A model generated the notes under the pieces. That model was not told the DNA's origin and searched no databases. It was given only the letters and a program-made list of their open reading frames with translations. From positions 3,162,001 to 3,226,000 of the forward strand of contig CP007152.1 of assembly GCA_000831005.1 (NCBI GenBank): 64,000 nucleotides of DNA. The letters are read 5' to 3'. Source of the stretch: Marinobacter salarius. GTDB lineage: Bacteria; Pseudomonadota; Gammaproteobacteria; Pseudomonadales; Oleiphilaceae. Position 1 is the stretch's first letter, and the number at the start of each line of letters is the position of its first letter. Below are positions 38,691 to 46,511 of the stretch, piece after piece. A program made the position numbers and the translations under genes.

Positions 38691-40103
38691 TTATCTTGAT
38701 CCTTTTTTGAACAATACCACCTCCACTGTCTGAATTATAATCAACAAATCCAGCAAAAGGCTTTGGTTTTTGATGTAATAAAGATCGTAACGAAGCTTCT
38801 CCCTGGTGTCCTCTTCGTTGTCAGCATAAGCGAAACAAAGCTGGGCCCAGCCTGTCAGACCAGGCTTGACCCGGTGACGCTCACTATAGAACGGTATCCT
38901 CTCGGACAATTTCTCGACAAATATGGGCCTCTCCGGACGAGGCCCTACAAATGCCATGGTTCCGTTGATCACGTTGAATATTTGAGGTAATTCGTCGATA
39001 CGCACTTTTCGGATAAAGTCGCCAACCCGCGTAACTCGGGTGTCATTTTTACTCGCCCATACTGCCCCATTCTTTTCGGCATCCGTGGTCATGGAGCGAA
39101 ATTTGTGAACCCTGAAAACTCTGCCGTTAAGACCGACACGTTCTTGACTATAAAATACCGGGGCTGCCAACCCATCTTCAATTTTTATCGCAATAGCGGT
39201 AAGCGCCATCAAAGGCAGACCGGCCAACAATAAGATCGTCGCGGCAAGTATATCGAGAGACCGTTTTCCAAATCCAAACACAGATGAGACTGAAAACCCG
39301 TCAGAGAACACCAGCCAACCATGGGTAACCATCTCCAAGGCAACTTTACGTGACTCCCGCTCATAGAACGACGCCGCGTCAACTATCTTTACGCCTTCCA
39401 TTTTGCACTCAAGCAAATCCTCCATCGGCAATCCTTTGCGGCGGTCATCCGCTGCCACAACTATCTCTCTGACCGGGTGTTTCCGTATATAGTCGTGAAG
39501 TGTATTGGGAAGCCTGATGAGGTGCTTTTCTTCAATCTCCGACGACTCATCCGGTAGTGGTACGAAACCCGACAGCGTGAAACCTTTGCGATTGAAAGGT
39601 GTAGTCAGGTCTTCAAGCAACTGCCTTGCACGAAACCCGGACCCAAGAACCAGCACTTTGCGTTTGAAAGAGTCCTTGCCGGTAAATGCAAAGAATATTG
39701 ACCGGTAAATCCCTAGAAAAAAGAAACCAAGGACAGAGGCTGAAGTGAGCAAGTCGGTAAAGCCTAGATACCACAACCATTGATCGGCCAAGAGATAAAT
39801 AGACGCTGATGCCGGCACACCAATGATGAGTGAAAAAATGGTGCGAAGCATCATCCCGGACATACCCTCTTCGAGGCGTGACTGATGAACGCCAAGAGCA
39901 ACCATAACCAAAAGATTTGCAAGACCGAAGGCTAACGCTGAAGGTAGTAGGAACTGAATACTTTCAAAGAAAAAAGAAGAATCGCCGAAATGGCGGAAAA
40001 AAGCGGCGATACAGAAACTAACTGCCAGGACAATTAAGTCAATAAGGCCCAGAATGACGAAGGGAACATGAATGTAGTGCTTGAACAATCTGACGTGGGC
40101 CAC
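38691..40103 (-). CDS. Undecaprenyl-phosphate sugar phosphotransferase that starts the repeat unit (TIGR03013 type)
   Basis: 470 residues. Four N-terminal membrane segments, a CoA-binding-like/Rossmann region (KVLVLGSGFRARQLLEDL), another membrane segment, and the C-terminal bacterial sugar transferase domain. Signature blocks are SQERVGLNGRVFRVHKFRSM, RKVRIDELPQIFNVI, GPRPERP and RHRVKPGLTGWAQ. Transfers a sugar-1-phosphate to undecaprenyl phosphate, the first step of exopolysaccharide synthesis. Likely first gene of the long minus-strand operon that runs to about 24.5 kb. Confidence 0.9.
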   Translation of the reverse strand: MAHVRLFKHYIHVPFVILGLIDLIVLAVSFCIAAFFRHFGDSSFFFESIQFLLPSALAFGLANLLVMVALGVHQSRLEEGMSGMMLRTIFSLIIGVPASASIYLLADQWLWYLGFTDLLTSASVLGFFFLGIYRSIFFAFTGKDSFKRKVLVLGSGFRARQLLEDLTTPFNRKGFTLSGFVPLPDESSEIEEKHLIRLPNTLHDYIRKHPVREIVVAADDRRKGLPMEDLLECKMEGVKIVDAASFYERESRKVALEMVTHGWLVFSDGFSVSSVFGFGKRSLDILAATILLLAGLPLMALTAIAIKIEDGLAAPVFYSQERVGLNGRVFRVHKFRSMTTDAEKNGAVWASKNDTRVTRVGDFIRKVRIDELPQIFNVINGTMAFVGPRPERPIFVEKLSERIPFYSERHRVKPGLTGWAQLCFAYADNEEDTREKLRYDLYYIKNQSLLLDLLIIIQTVEVVLFKKGSR

Positions 40104-40240
40104 GCCAACTCCTTTTGCTGTTCACTGTAAACGCGCCTGCGCATCCCATGCTGCAGATCTAACAATGAACAGAGTTTACTGCATTTTAATGATACTGCAA
40201 TCAGGGACAGTAGAAGGACGGCACCCGACGCGACGCCAGA

Positions 40241-40279
40241 AACGCAAAACACCCCGCCCCGGAGATCAAGGCAGGGTGT
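40241..40279 (-). terminator. Rho-independent terminator after the PEP-CTERM gene at 40297
   Basis: On the minus strand AACACCCTGCC pairs with GGCGGGGTGTT (one mismatch), followed by TTTGCGTTT. It lies 18 bases past the stop of the PEP-CTERM gene and separates it from the sugar-transferase operon. Confidence 0.7.
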
Positions 40280-40296
40280 TCGATGGCTTACTTAGC

Positions 40297-40980
40297 TCAG
40301 GCTGACTTGCGACGGCGAGTCATGCCGAGGCCCAGCAGGCCAAGACCAAACAAAGCGAGCGTTCCTGGCTCGGGCACCGCTTGCACGTCTGAAATACCAA
40401 CGATCAGATCGTTGTAATCGAAGTCACCATCAATCAGGTCTTCGAAGGCCACAATCAGTGAGCTGCCAAAGAAGCTGCTGTTCTGGCTGCCAGTCACGTC
40501 AAAGATCCGTGTCATGTCAACGCCGCCGTTCAGGCTGGCATCTGAATAGAACGTGGTGTTGCCGCGCTGCAGATAGAAGCCGAACGTAGAGCCAATGTTG
40601 GCCGTTCCGAAGTGAGTGGAAGCTGTTCCGGCGTCCAGGTCAAATTCTACCTGGCGACCGCCAGAGCCTTCTGACCCTGAAAACACCTGAAGTGTTTCGT
40701 TGGTGTCGCTCAGGTTATAGATACCGAAGTTGTTGATGTTCGCAAAACCTGCAAATTCAAACAGCAGGAAGGCACCGGCTGAATCCTGGTTACCATCAAC
40801 ATCGTTCAGTTTTGCAAAAGAGGCTCCGTTGTCGTAGAACGCGCCTTCACCGAGGGTATCGGTAAACACGTCCGCGCCACCGTCTGTTTTCAGGTCGAAA
40901 ACGTCCATTGGAGCGGCCTGAGCTACCGAGAACGTTCCCACCAGCATCGCCGCTGCAATCAGCTTTGAAGTCATTTTCAT
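40297..40980 (-). CDS. PEP-CTERM protein with DUF4114-like domain
   Basis: 227 residues. Signal peptide (IAAAMLVGTFSVAQAAP), a beta-rich domain with DGDFDYNDLIVGI (typical DUF4114 calcium-site-like block), and a full exosortase signal VPEPGTLALFGLGLLGLGM ending RRRKS. It should be exported by Sec, cut by XrtA and displayed or released with the exopolysaccharide. AAGGAG precedes the ATG. A sigma-54-like site lies about 50 bases upstream. Confidence 0.9.
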   Translation of the reverse strand: MKMTSKLIAAAMLVGTFSVAQAAPMDVFDLKTDGGADVFTDTLGEGAFYDNGASFAKLNDVDGNQDSAGAFLLFEFAGFANINNFGIYNLSDTNETLQVFSGSEGSGGRQVEFDLDAGTASTHFGTANIGSTFGFYLQRGNTTFYSDASLNGGVDMTRIFDVTGSQNSSFFGSSLIVAFEDLIDGDFDYNDLIVGISDVQAVPEPGTLALFGLGLLGLGMTRRRKSA

Positions 40981-41030
40981 TTTACTGCTCCTTGTCTACA
41001 TCTTATGATTCTCATCAACCACCCAAACCA

Positions 41031-41048
41031 ATGCAGTTGTCGTGCCAA
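41031..41048 (-). promoter_or_regulatory. Sigma-54-like promoter of the PEP-CTERM gene at 40297
   Basis: Minus strand TTGGCACGACAACTGCAT: an almost perfect -24 (TTGGCACG) and -12 (CTGCAT) pair with GG-N10-GC spacing, about 50 bases before the ATG. Best of the four sites found. In XrtA systems the PrsK/PrsR pair is thought to drive PEP-CTERM genes through sigma-54; PrsR is not in this window. Confidence 0.8.
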
Positions 41049-41129
41049 TTATTTATTCGCTATTAAACAATCACTTACGTTGGCATTATTTGGGTTGCGT
41101 AAAATATACTGACACACCGCCATTGATCC

Positions 41130-41858
41130 TCAGCGGTTGCGCTTTGACTTCCGCGAAAGCGAAAGTCCAATTCCTAGCAGTCCCAGCGCGAACAAAGCCA
41201 GCGTACCCGGCTCTGTGACATTGGCGACTGTTATGTTGTCGATGCCGTACCCATCATCGGGGTTGTTGGAAAAAATACTGACATCCCCCAAACCCGCTGC
41301 GTCATAGAGGCTGACATAGAAAACTCTGCCGTTGCCCAGAGCGGACCCAAATATGTCGTTGAAGCTGAAATCGAACCCGCCAATCGAGAGGCGTCCGCCA
41401 GCATCGTTGGGGTCTGTCATATAGAAACCCATGGCGTTAAAACCAGCCGCTGGAGAAATAACCATCTGGCGTGCATCCATACTGTCCAACCAGTTATCCC
41501 CGGATACGGAATAGCGCCCGCTAAAGGGACTGGTGCCGGCGTTCAATACGGCAAGACCGCCATTGCAGTTATAGGGACCGCTATCGCACAACCCGCCTGA
41601 ACCTGGCACCGCACTGGTAAAGGACCCAACACCCACTGAGGACGTGATGGTGCCAGCCTGGTTTCCAACGGTGTAAAAAGAATTATTATCGAACGTTTCG
41701 GTGAGATAACCGGAATGCGCAGCGTCCAGGAAGTCCTGTTCCGCGGAGGCGGCCGCTGTAGCGCCCTGGCTACTAATACTGAGAATGGGCGCAGCGCTGG
41801 CCCAGTTGCAGGCGCCAAAGAGAACCCCAATGGCGCCGACTGTTTGTAGTGTGTTCAT
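41130..41858 (-). CDS. PEP-CTERM protein with TEP variant motif
   Basis: 242 residues from the ATG at 41858, with GGAG about 8 bases upstream. The frame stays open to 41942, but that stretch contains the sigma-54-like site and so should be untranslated. Signal peptide ends near NWASAAP. The middle is a beta-rich domain (ETFDNNSFY, NAMGFYMTDPNDAGG, DDGYGIDNITVANV). The C-terminus is VTEPGTLALFALGLLGIGL ending in RKSKRNR: a PEP-CTERM signal with Thr for the first Pro. Expected substrate of XrtA. Confidence 0.85.
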   Translation of the reverse strand: MNTLQTVGAIGVLFGACNWASAAPILSISSQGATAAASAEQDFLDAAHSGYLTETFDNNSFYTVGNQAGTITSSVGVGSFTSAVPGSGGLCDSGPYNCNGGLAVLNAGTSPFSGRYSVSGDNWLDSMDARQMVISPAAGFNAMGFYMTDPNDAGGRLSIGGFDFSFNDIFGSALGNGRVFYVSLYDAAGLGDVSIFSNNPDDGYGIDNITVANVTEPGTLALFALGLLGIGLSLSRKSKRNR

Positions 41859-41909
41859 ATCAGTACTCCATATAAGCTGACAGAATCGTCTTCGATAGGG
41901 AGTAACTGC

Positions 41910-41925
41910 TGCATAAGACGTGCCA
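41910..41925 (-). promoter_or_regulatory. Sigma-54-like promoter of the PEP-CTERM gene at 41130
   Basis: Minus strand TGGCACGTCTTATGCA: perfect -24 TGGCACG and -12 ATGCA with GG-N10-GC spacing, about 52 bases before the ATG at 41858. Confidence 0.72.
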
Positions 41926-42032
41926 CGCTTCAACTGGTTCATTTTCAGTCAGTTAGAAGCCCGCACATTTTCTCAATGTAAAGTTTTTCGACAACCCCTC
42001 GCTACGCCCGGAGAGCAGGCGCTCCAATCAGT

Positions 42033-43517
42033 TCAGATAACAAACAGATCAACAAATTCGTGTGCGGGGGTCGACTCCAATAGCGCTTGATCTTTACACA
42101 GGTTAAAGATCTTCTCGCAGCGCTGACCAGGAAACCGGGTCGCCAGGTTATGGCGGAACTTATCCTCAAGCAGGGGAATCCCCTCCTTTCGGCGACGGCG
42201 ATGGCCAATGGGATACTCAACTGCCACCTTATCCGTGCTGGTGCCGTCGGCGAAGAACACCTGAATCGCATTGGCAATTGAGCGCTTATCTGCTTCCAGA
42301 TACTCACGTGTGTATCGCTCATCCTCAACCACGTCCATCTTGTCTCGGAGTTGGTCGATCATCGGATTGGCCTCATGGAAGCTGTCTTCATAATGCTCCG
42401 CTGTCAGCCCCCCAAAAATCAGCGGTACAGCAGCCATGTATTGAAGGCAGTGATCCCGGTCGGCCGCGTTTGCCAATGTGCCCTGTTTCGAGATGATACG
42501 GATGGCAGATTCGTGGGTGGTGATAACGATTCGTTCGATGTCATCCAGGCGGTCTTTTACCTCGGGATGAAGTATGACCGCTGCTTCCGCCGCTGTTTGA
42601 GCATGGAACTCGGCCGGGAAGGAAATCTTGAACAGAATGTTTTCCATCACGTAGGCGCCAAAAGCCTGGGGTAAAGTAAACTGACGCTTGTCCTCAGGTT
42701 TCAGCTTCTGATCTTTATTGGTTTTGCTGAACAGAATGTCGTAGAAGCCCCATTGGGGTGCCGTGAGCACCCCCGGGATGCCCATCTCTCCCCGCATTGC
42801 AATATCGGCCAGCCGCACGGCACGGGACGTTGCATCTCCCGCCGCCCAGGATTTTCGGGAGCCAGCGTTCGGCGCATGACGGTAGGTTCGCAGCGCCTGG
42901 CCGTCCACCCAGGCATGGGACAAGGCCGACAGCATTTGATCGCGACTGGCACCCATCAGTTTTGCGACAACAGCGGTTGAGGCCACCTTGACGAGCACAA
43001 CGTGATCCAGCCCCACCCGGTTAAACGAGTTTTCGAGTGCAAGCACCCCCTGGATTTCATGGGCCATGATCATAGCCTCCAGGACATCCCGCATGGTCAG
43101 GGGCGCCTTGCCCTCCGCCACCCGCTTCTGGGACAGATGATCCGCCACGGCCAGTATGCCCCCCAGGTTATCCGAGGGGTGGCCCCACTCCGCCGCCAGC
43201 CAGGTATCGTTGTAGTCCAGCCAGCGCACGATACAGCCAATATCCCAGGCCGCCTTTACTGGATCGAGTCTGTAAGGCGTGCCCGGAACACGGGCGCCAT
43301 GGGGTACAACGGTGCCGTCAACCAGCGGCCCAAGGTGCTTGGTGCATTCAGGGAAACGCAGGGCCAGAAGGCCACAACCGAGGGTATCTATCAGGCAGTT
43401 TCTCGCGGTATTCCAAGCCTCTTTGCTTTTTATCCGATAGCCGAGAGCGTAGTCGGCGATTGCCTGCAGGACGTCGTCATAGTCGGGGCGAATGTTCTGA
43501 TCAGCGTTGGAGCTCAT
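42033..43517 (-). CDS. prpD: 2-Methylcitrate dehydratase PrpD
   Basis: 494 residues, full length for the MmgE/PrpD family. Family blocks: [56 protein letters not shown]. Dehydrates 2-methylcitrate in the methylcitrate cycle of propionyl-CoA breakdown. It is separated from the rest of the prp operon (prpF at 45333) by a PEP-CTERM gene and a toxin-antitoxin pair, and it co-occurs with AcnD/PrpF, which can do the same step. Followed about 170 bases later by a PEP-CTERM gene with its own promoter. Confidence 0.93.
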   Translation of the reverse strand: MSSNADQNIRPDYDDVLQAIADYALGYRIKSKEAWNTARNCLIDTLGCGLLALRFPECTKHLGPLVDGTVVPHGARVPGTPYRLDPVKAAWDIGCIVRWLDYNDTWLAAEWGHPSDNLGGILAVADHLSQKRVAEGKAPLTMRDVLEAMIMAHEIQGVLALENSFNRVGLDHVVLVKVASTAVVAKLMGASRDQMLSALSHAWVDGQALRTYRHAPNAGSRKSWAAGDATSRAVRLADIAMRGEMGIPGVLTAPQWGFYDILFSKTNKDQKLKPEDKRQFTLPQAFGAYVMENILFKISFPAEFHAQTAAEAAVILHPEVKDRLDDIERIVITTHESAIRIISKQGTLANAADRDHCLQYMAAVPLIFGGLTAEHYEDSFHEANPMIDQLRDKMDVVEDERYTREYLEADKRSIANAIQVFFADGTSTDKVAVEYPIGHRRRRKEGIPLLEDKFRHNLATRFPGQRCEKIFNLCKDQALLESTPAHEFVDLFVI

Positions 43518-43721
43518 GGCGAATCCCTTATTGGTTTTGGATCTCAGTGAGAGACTAAGAACGAAAAACAGTCATGCCAAACAGGTTAGTACATCGGCCC
43601 GGCCGGGATACAGCCATCCAGATCTTAAGCGTTGACTTTTTATACACTTTTCAATGCCTCACCGGTGACCAGAGCATTCAGAAAATGGCAACCGGCTGTT
43701 TTAACCGAAAAATATCCAAGC

Positions 43722-43737
43722 TGGCTTTTTTCTTGCT
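43722..43737 (+). promoter_or_regulatory. Sigma-54-like promoter of the PEP-CTERM gene at 43817
   Basis: TGGCTTTTTTCTTGCT: -24 TGGC and a perfect -12 TTGCT with GG-N10-GC spacing, 80 bases before the ATG. The T tract between the elements is common in real sigma-54 promoters. The 300-base gap between prpD and this gene (43518-43816) also presumably contains the prpD promoter, which I cannot place. Confidence 0.65.
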
Positions 43738-43816
43738 GAGAACGCAGTCCGGAGACCACTCTGCAGGAAATGTAGGGTGAATATGGACATCTGTGAAAAC
43801 GCAAGGAGAAGGAAGT

Positions 43817-44563
43817 ATGAAAGGATTTAACCGCAAGGTAGTCATTGGCCTGGGACTGGCCGCTGCAATGGCTGGGAATGCCTACGCAGCACCGATCGTA
43901 AACGTCACCAACTCAGACGGCGACCTCTACAACACCGAAATGCTGACCGGCTATTCAACCGACGGTTCACTGATGGATGGCATGGAAATCACCACATGCT
44001 TTGCCAGCGCTGCGTGTGAAACCGTAGCATTCGACGGTACTGTGGGCAGCACGTCCTACGGCGAAGCCGTCGGCAGTGGCTGGAGCCTGTCTGTCAACGG
44101 GGACACCTACAACTCCCCGTTTACTTTCAATTCGGTTCAAGACGTCACCAGCATCGTGTTGAACGGGCGTCCTGGCAACACGATTTTCGACATTCTCGGT
44201 GGTGATTTCCGTTCCCCGAATTCAGCGCAGGGTAAGCCGTTCACACTGTCCAATACCGGCGACTTGGCCGATGGCACAACCGTGAACGTGGAATACTCTG
44301 ACAAGCTGTCTCTCGATGGCGTGTTCTACGACGACCTGTTCACAACCATGGCAATCGATTTTGGTGGCAGCCTGTTCTCAGGCATGTTCAGTTTCCTGTC
44401 GGATACTGACAACAACAACTTTGCAGCTGGCAGCCCGATCACTCCAACGAACCCTGTTCCGGAACCCGGCACCCTGGCGCTGTTGGGCCTCGGCGCCCTG
44501 GGCTTTGGCCTGCGTCGCCGTAGTATCAAGCGTAAGCCTTCTTGTCGATTAAGGCCCCTATAG
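43817..44563 (+). CDS. PEP-CTERM protein
   Basis: 248 residues from the ATG at 43817, preceded by AAGGAGAAGGA. Signal peptide (VVIGLGLAAAMAGNAYAAP), a beta-sandwich-like body of unknown family, and the sorting signal VPEPGTLALLGLGALGFGL with RRR. It then carries ten extra residues (KRKPSCRLRPL) beyond the usual basic end. Predicted XrtA substrate, secreted and processed. Inserted between prpF and prpD, on the opposite strand to both. Confidence 0.88.
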   Translation: MKGFNRKVVIGLGLAAAMAGNAYAAPIVNVTNSDGDLYNTEMLTGYSTDGSLMDGMEITTCFASAACETVAFDGTVGSTSYGEAVGSGWSLSVNGDTYNSPFTFNSVQDVTSIVLNGRPGNTIFDILGGDFRSPNSAQGKPFTLSNTGDLADGTTVNVEYSDKLSLDGVFYDDLFTTMAIDFGGSLFSGMFSFLSDTDNNNFAAGSPITPTNPVPEPGTLALLGLGALGFGLRRRSIKRKPSCRLRPL

Positions 44564-44570
44564 GCCTTAA
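44549..44570. repeat. Perfect inverted repeat between convergent genes
   Basis: TTAAGGCC, six-base loop, GGCCTTAA, overlapping the stop codon of the PEP-CTERM gene. No T-run on either side, so it is not a standard rho-independent terminator; it may still act as a weak bidirectional stop or mRNA 3'-end structure for the convergent antitoxin and PEP-CTERM genes. Confidence 0.5.
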
Positions 44571-44622
44571 TCCGACACCCCCAATTGCAAGATGGCCAAT
44601 AGATAACCGACGACAGTAAACG

Positions 44623-45003
44623 TCACCGATCCAACAGGTCGTCTATTTCAACCTCCAAAGCTTTCGCGAGTGCACTAAGAACCTTTGTTGAACCGGTTTT
44701 GGCACCAGCCTCAATTTGTGAGACGTATGATTTTCCAATACCGGCTTCAATTCCTAAAAGCTCCTGAGTGAAGCCGCGATATTCCCTCCAAACCTTCAGA
44801 GGGTGCTCTTCTCCCAATACGAGACGCCTGGCGATAGCCGCAGGAATGCATTCGTCCTCTCCAGCCAAAAGTTCCGCCTTAGCGGCATCGGCATCCTGAG
44901 TATCACGCGCATCCTGTGCCATCTCAAGCAGTTCCTGATACTCCGCATAGGGAATGACTGCGTATTCAGGTTTTCCTGACTTTTCAATGATCTGTACGCT
45001 CAT
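44623..45003 (-). CDS. Antitoxin with C-terminal XRE helix-turn-helix
   Basis: 126 residues. The N-terminal 40 residues look like a Phd/RelB-type antitoxin arm (SVQIIEKSGKPEYAVIPYAEYQELLEMAQD). The C-terminal half is an XRE/Cro helix-turn-helix (EYRGFTQELLGIEAGIGKSYVSQIEAG). Its ATG overlaps the TGA of the upstream toxin gene (ATGA), the usual coupling of type II toxin-antitoxin pairs. Binds and neutralises the toxin and represses the pair by family analogy. Confidence 0.82.
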   Translation of the reverse strand: MSVQIIEKSGKPEYAVIPYAEYQELLEMAQDARDTQDADAAKAELLAGEDECIPAAIARRLVLGEEHPLKVWREYRGFTQELLGIEAGIGKSYVSQIEAGAKTGSTKVLSALAKALEVEIDDLLDR

Positions 45004-45256
45004 TTGTAAACATCTCCCCTGGCGCCAACTTTCAGTACCAGTAAAATCAGTTTGCCATTATCAAAACTGCAGATCGCCCTGTACCCACCCTGACGAAGGC
45101 GCCAATATGGCTTCCCTTTCATGGGCTTCCAGTCGCATGATAATTCTCAGGATCAAGAGCAATCGCTTCGAGTTCGGACATTATCCGTTCTGCTATCGGC
45201 CTTGGAGCCTTCCTCAACGCTTTGAGTGCGGATTTTTTGTATTTCACGAAGTACAT
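45000..45256 (-). CDS. RelE/HigB-like toxin (frameshifted as sequenced)
   Basis: Starting at the ATG at 45256 the frame reads MYFVKYKKSALKALRKAP, a RelE/ParE-type N-terminus, then breaks near 45130. Restoring one base (a T before GGAAG) gives WKPMKGKPYWRLRQGGYRAI and ends with KLILLVLKVGARGDVYK, the classic RelE C-terminal beta sheet (R-x-GGYRAI and V-x-x-R-GDVY). Total about 85 residues, normal for the family. The stop overlaps the antitoxin ATG. Likely an mRNA interferase acting at the ribosome. As sequenced it is broken; a real knock-out or a sequencing indel are both possible. Confidence 0.75.
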
Positions 45257-45332
45257 AGGGAGAGTTTACGGCCAGGTTTACTGACAGTCAACATCAGAGC
45301 GTTTTAGCTCTCGGATTTTCTGCGCTTCCCCA

Positions 45333-46511
45333 TTAGAAACTATCTCTTGGCACTCTCACCCAACCTTCCATAAGCACTCGCGCACTTCGGCTCATGATGG
45401 CTTTGGTGGCGGTCCACTGACCGTTAACCAGTCTGGCTTCCGCGCCGACCTGCAAGGTGCCGGACGGATGACCGAAGATCACGGACGTTCTGTCCCCCCC
45501 GCCGGCGGCGAGGTTGACCAGGGTTCCCGGTACCGCCGCCGCCGTGGCAATGGCGACAGCCGCAGTACCCATCATCGCGTGGTGGAGCTTGCCCATGGAG
45601 AGGGCCCGCACCAGTACGTCGACATCCCCTGCCCCGATCGCCTTACCACTGGACGACACGTAGTCAGACGGCTTGGCCACAAACGCCACCTTGGGCGTGT
45701 GCTGGCGGCTGGCGGCCTCTTCCACGCTCTTGATCAGGCCCATCTTCATGGCGCCGTGGGCGCGGATGGTTTCGAACATAGCCAGCGCTTCGGGGTTGCT
45801 GTTGATGTCGTCCTGCAGTTCCGTGCCCTTGTATCCAATATCGTCTGCATTCAGGAAGATGGTGGGAATGCCGGCATTGATCATGGTGGCCTTGAGAGTG
45901 CCAACACCGGGCACATCCAGATCATCCACCAGGTTGCCGGTGGGGAACATGGCGCCCTCACCATCGGCGGGGTCCATGAATTCGACCTGCACTTCGGCGG
46001 CCGGGAAAGTCACGCCGTCCAGTTCGAAATCACCGGTTTCCTGTACTTCGCCATTGGTGATGGGAACGCGGGCCACGATGGTTTTCCGGATGTTCGCCTG
46101 CCAGATGCGAACGGTGGCAATGCCATTCTCCGGAATGCGCTCCTGAGCGACGAAACCACCGTTGATGGCAAATGCACCGACCGCGGCGGTGAGGTTACCG
46201 CAGTTGCCACTCCAGTCGACAAAAGGCTTGTCGATGGACACCTGACCAAACAGGTAGTCCACGTCGTGATCCGGTTGGGTTGGCTCCGCCAGGATCACGG
46301 TTTTGCTGGTGCTGGAGGTGGCGCCGCCCATGCCATCGATCTGCTTCTGGTAAGGGTCCGGGCTGCCGATCACGCGCAGCAGGAGTTTATCCCTGGCTTC
46401 ACCCGGGACTTGTGCAGCCTCGGGCAGATCTTTCAAGCGAAAGAACACACCCTTGCTGGTGCCGCCACGCATGTAGGTGGCGGGAACTTTGATCTGGGGC
46501 GCGTGGGTCAT
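45333..46511 (-). CDS. prpF: 2-Methylaconitate cis-trans isomerase PrpF
   Basis: 392 residues. Family start PATYMRGGTSKGVFF, then GSPDPYQKQIDGMGGATSSTSK and DWSGNCGNLTAAVGAFAI with the catalytic Cys of the diaminopimelate-epimerase fold. Isomerises the product of AcnD so that the methylcitrate cycle can proceed. Its ATG overlaps the acnD stop by 4 bases. Last gene of the gntR-prpB-prpC-acnD-prpF operon. Confidence 0.95.
   Translation of the reverse strand: MTHAPQIKVPATYMRGGTSKGVFFRLKDLPEAAQVPGEARDKLLLRVIGSPDPYQKQIDGMGGATSSTSKTVILAEPTQPDHDVDYLFGQVSIDKPFVDWSGNCGNLTAAVGAFAINGGFVAQERIPENGIATVRIWQANIRKTIVARVPITNGEVQETGDFELDGVTFPAAEVQVEFMDPADGEGAMFPTGNLVDDLDVPGVGTLKATMINAGIPTIFLNADDIGYKGTELQDDINSNPEALAMFETIRAHGAMKMGLIKSVEEAASRQHTPKVAFVAKPSDYVSSSGKAIGAGDVDVLVRALSMGKLHHAMMGTAAVAIATAAAVPGTLVNLAAGGGDRTSVIFGHPSGTLQVGAEARLVNGQWTATKAIMSRSARVLMEGWVRVPRDSF

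Noticed and set aside
41859..41942. Longer N-terminus for the PEP-CTERM protein (28 extra residues)
   Set aside because: The extension contains the sigma-54-like promoter and places the signal peptide internally.
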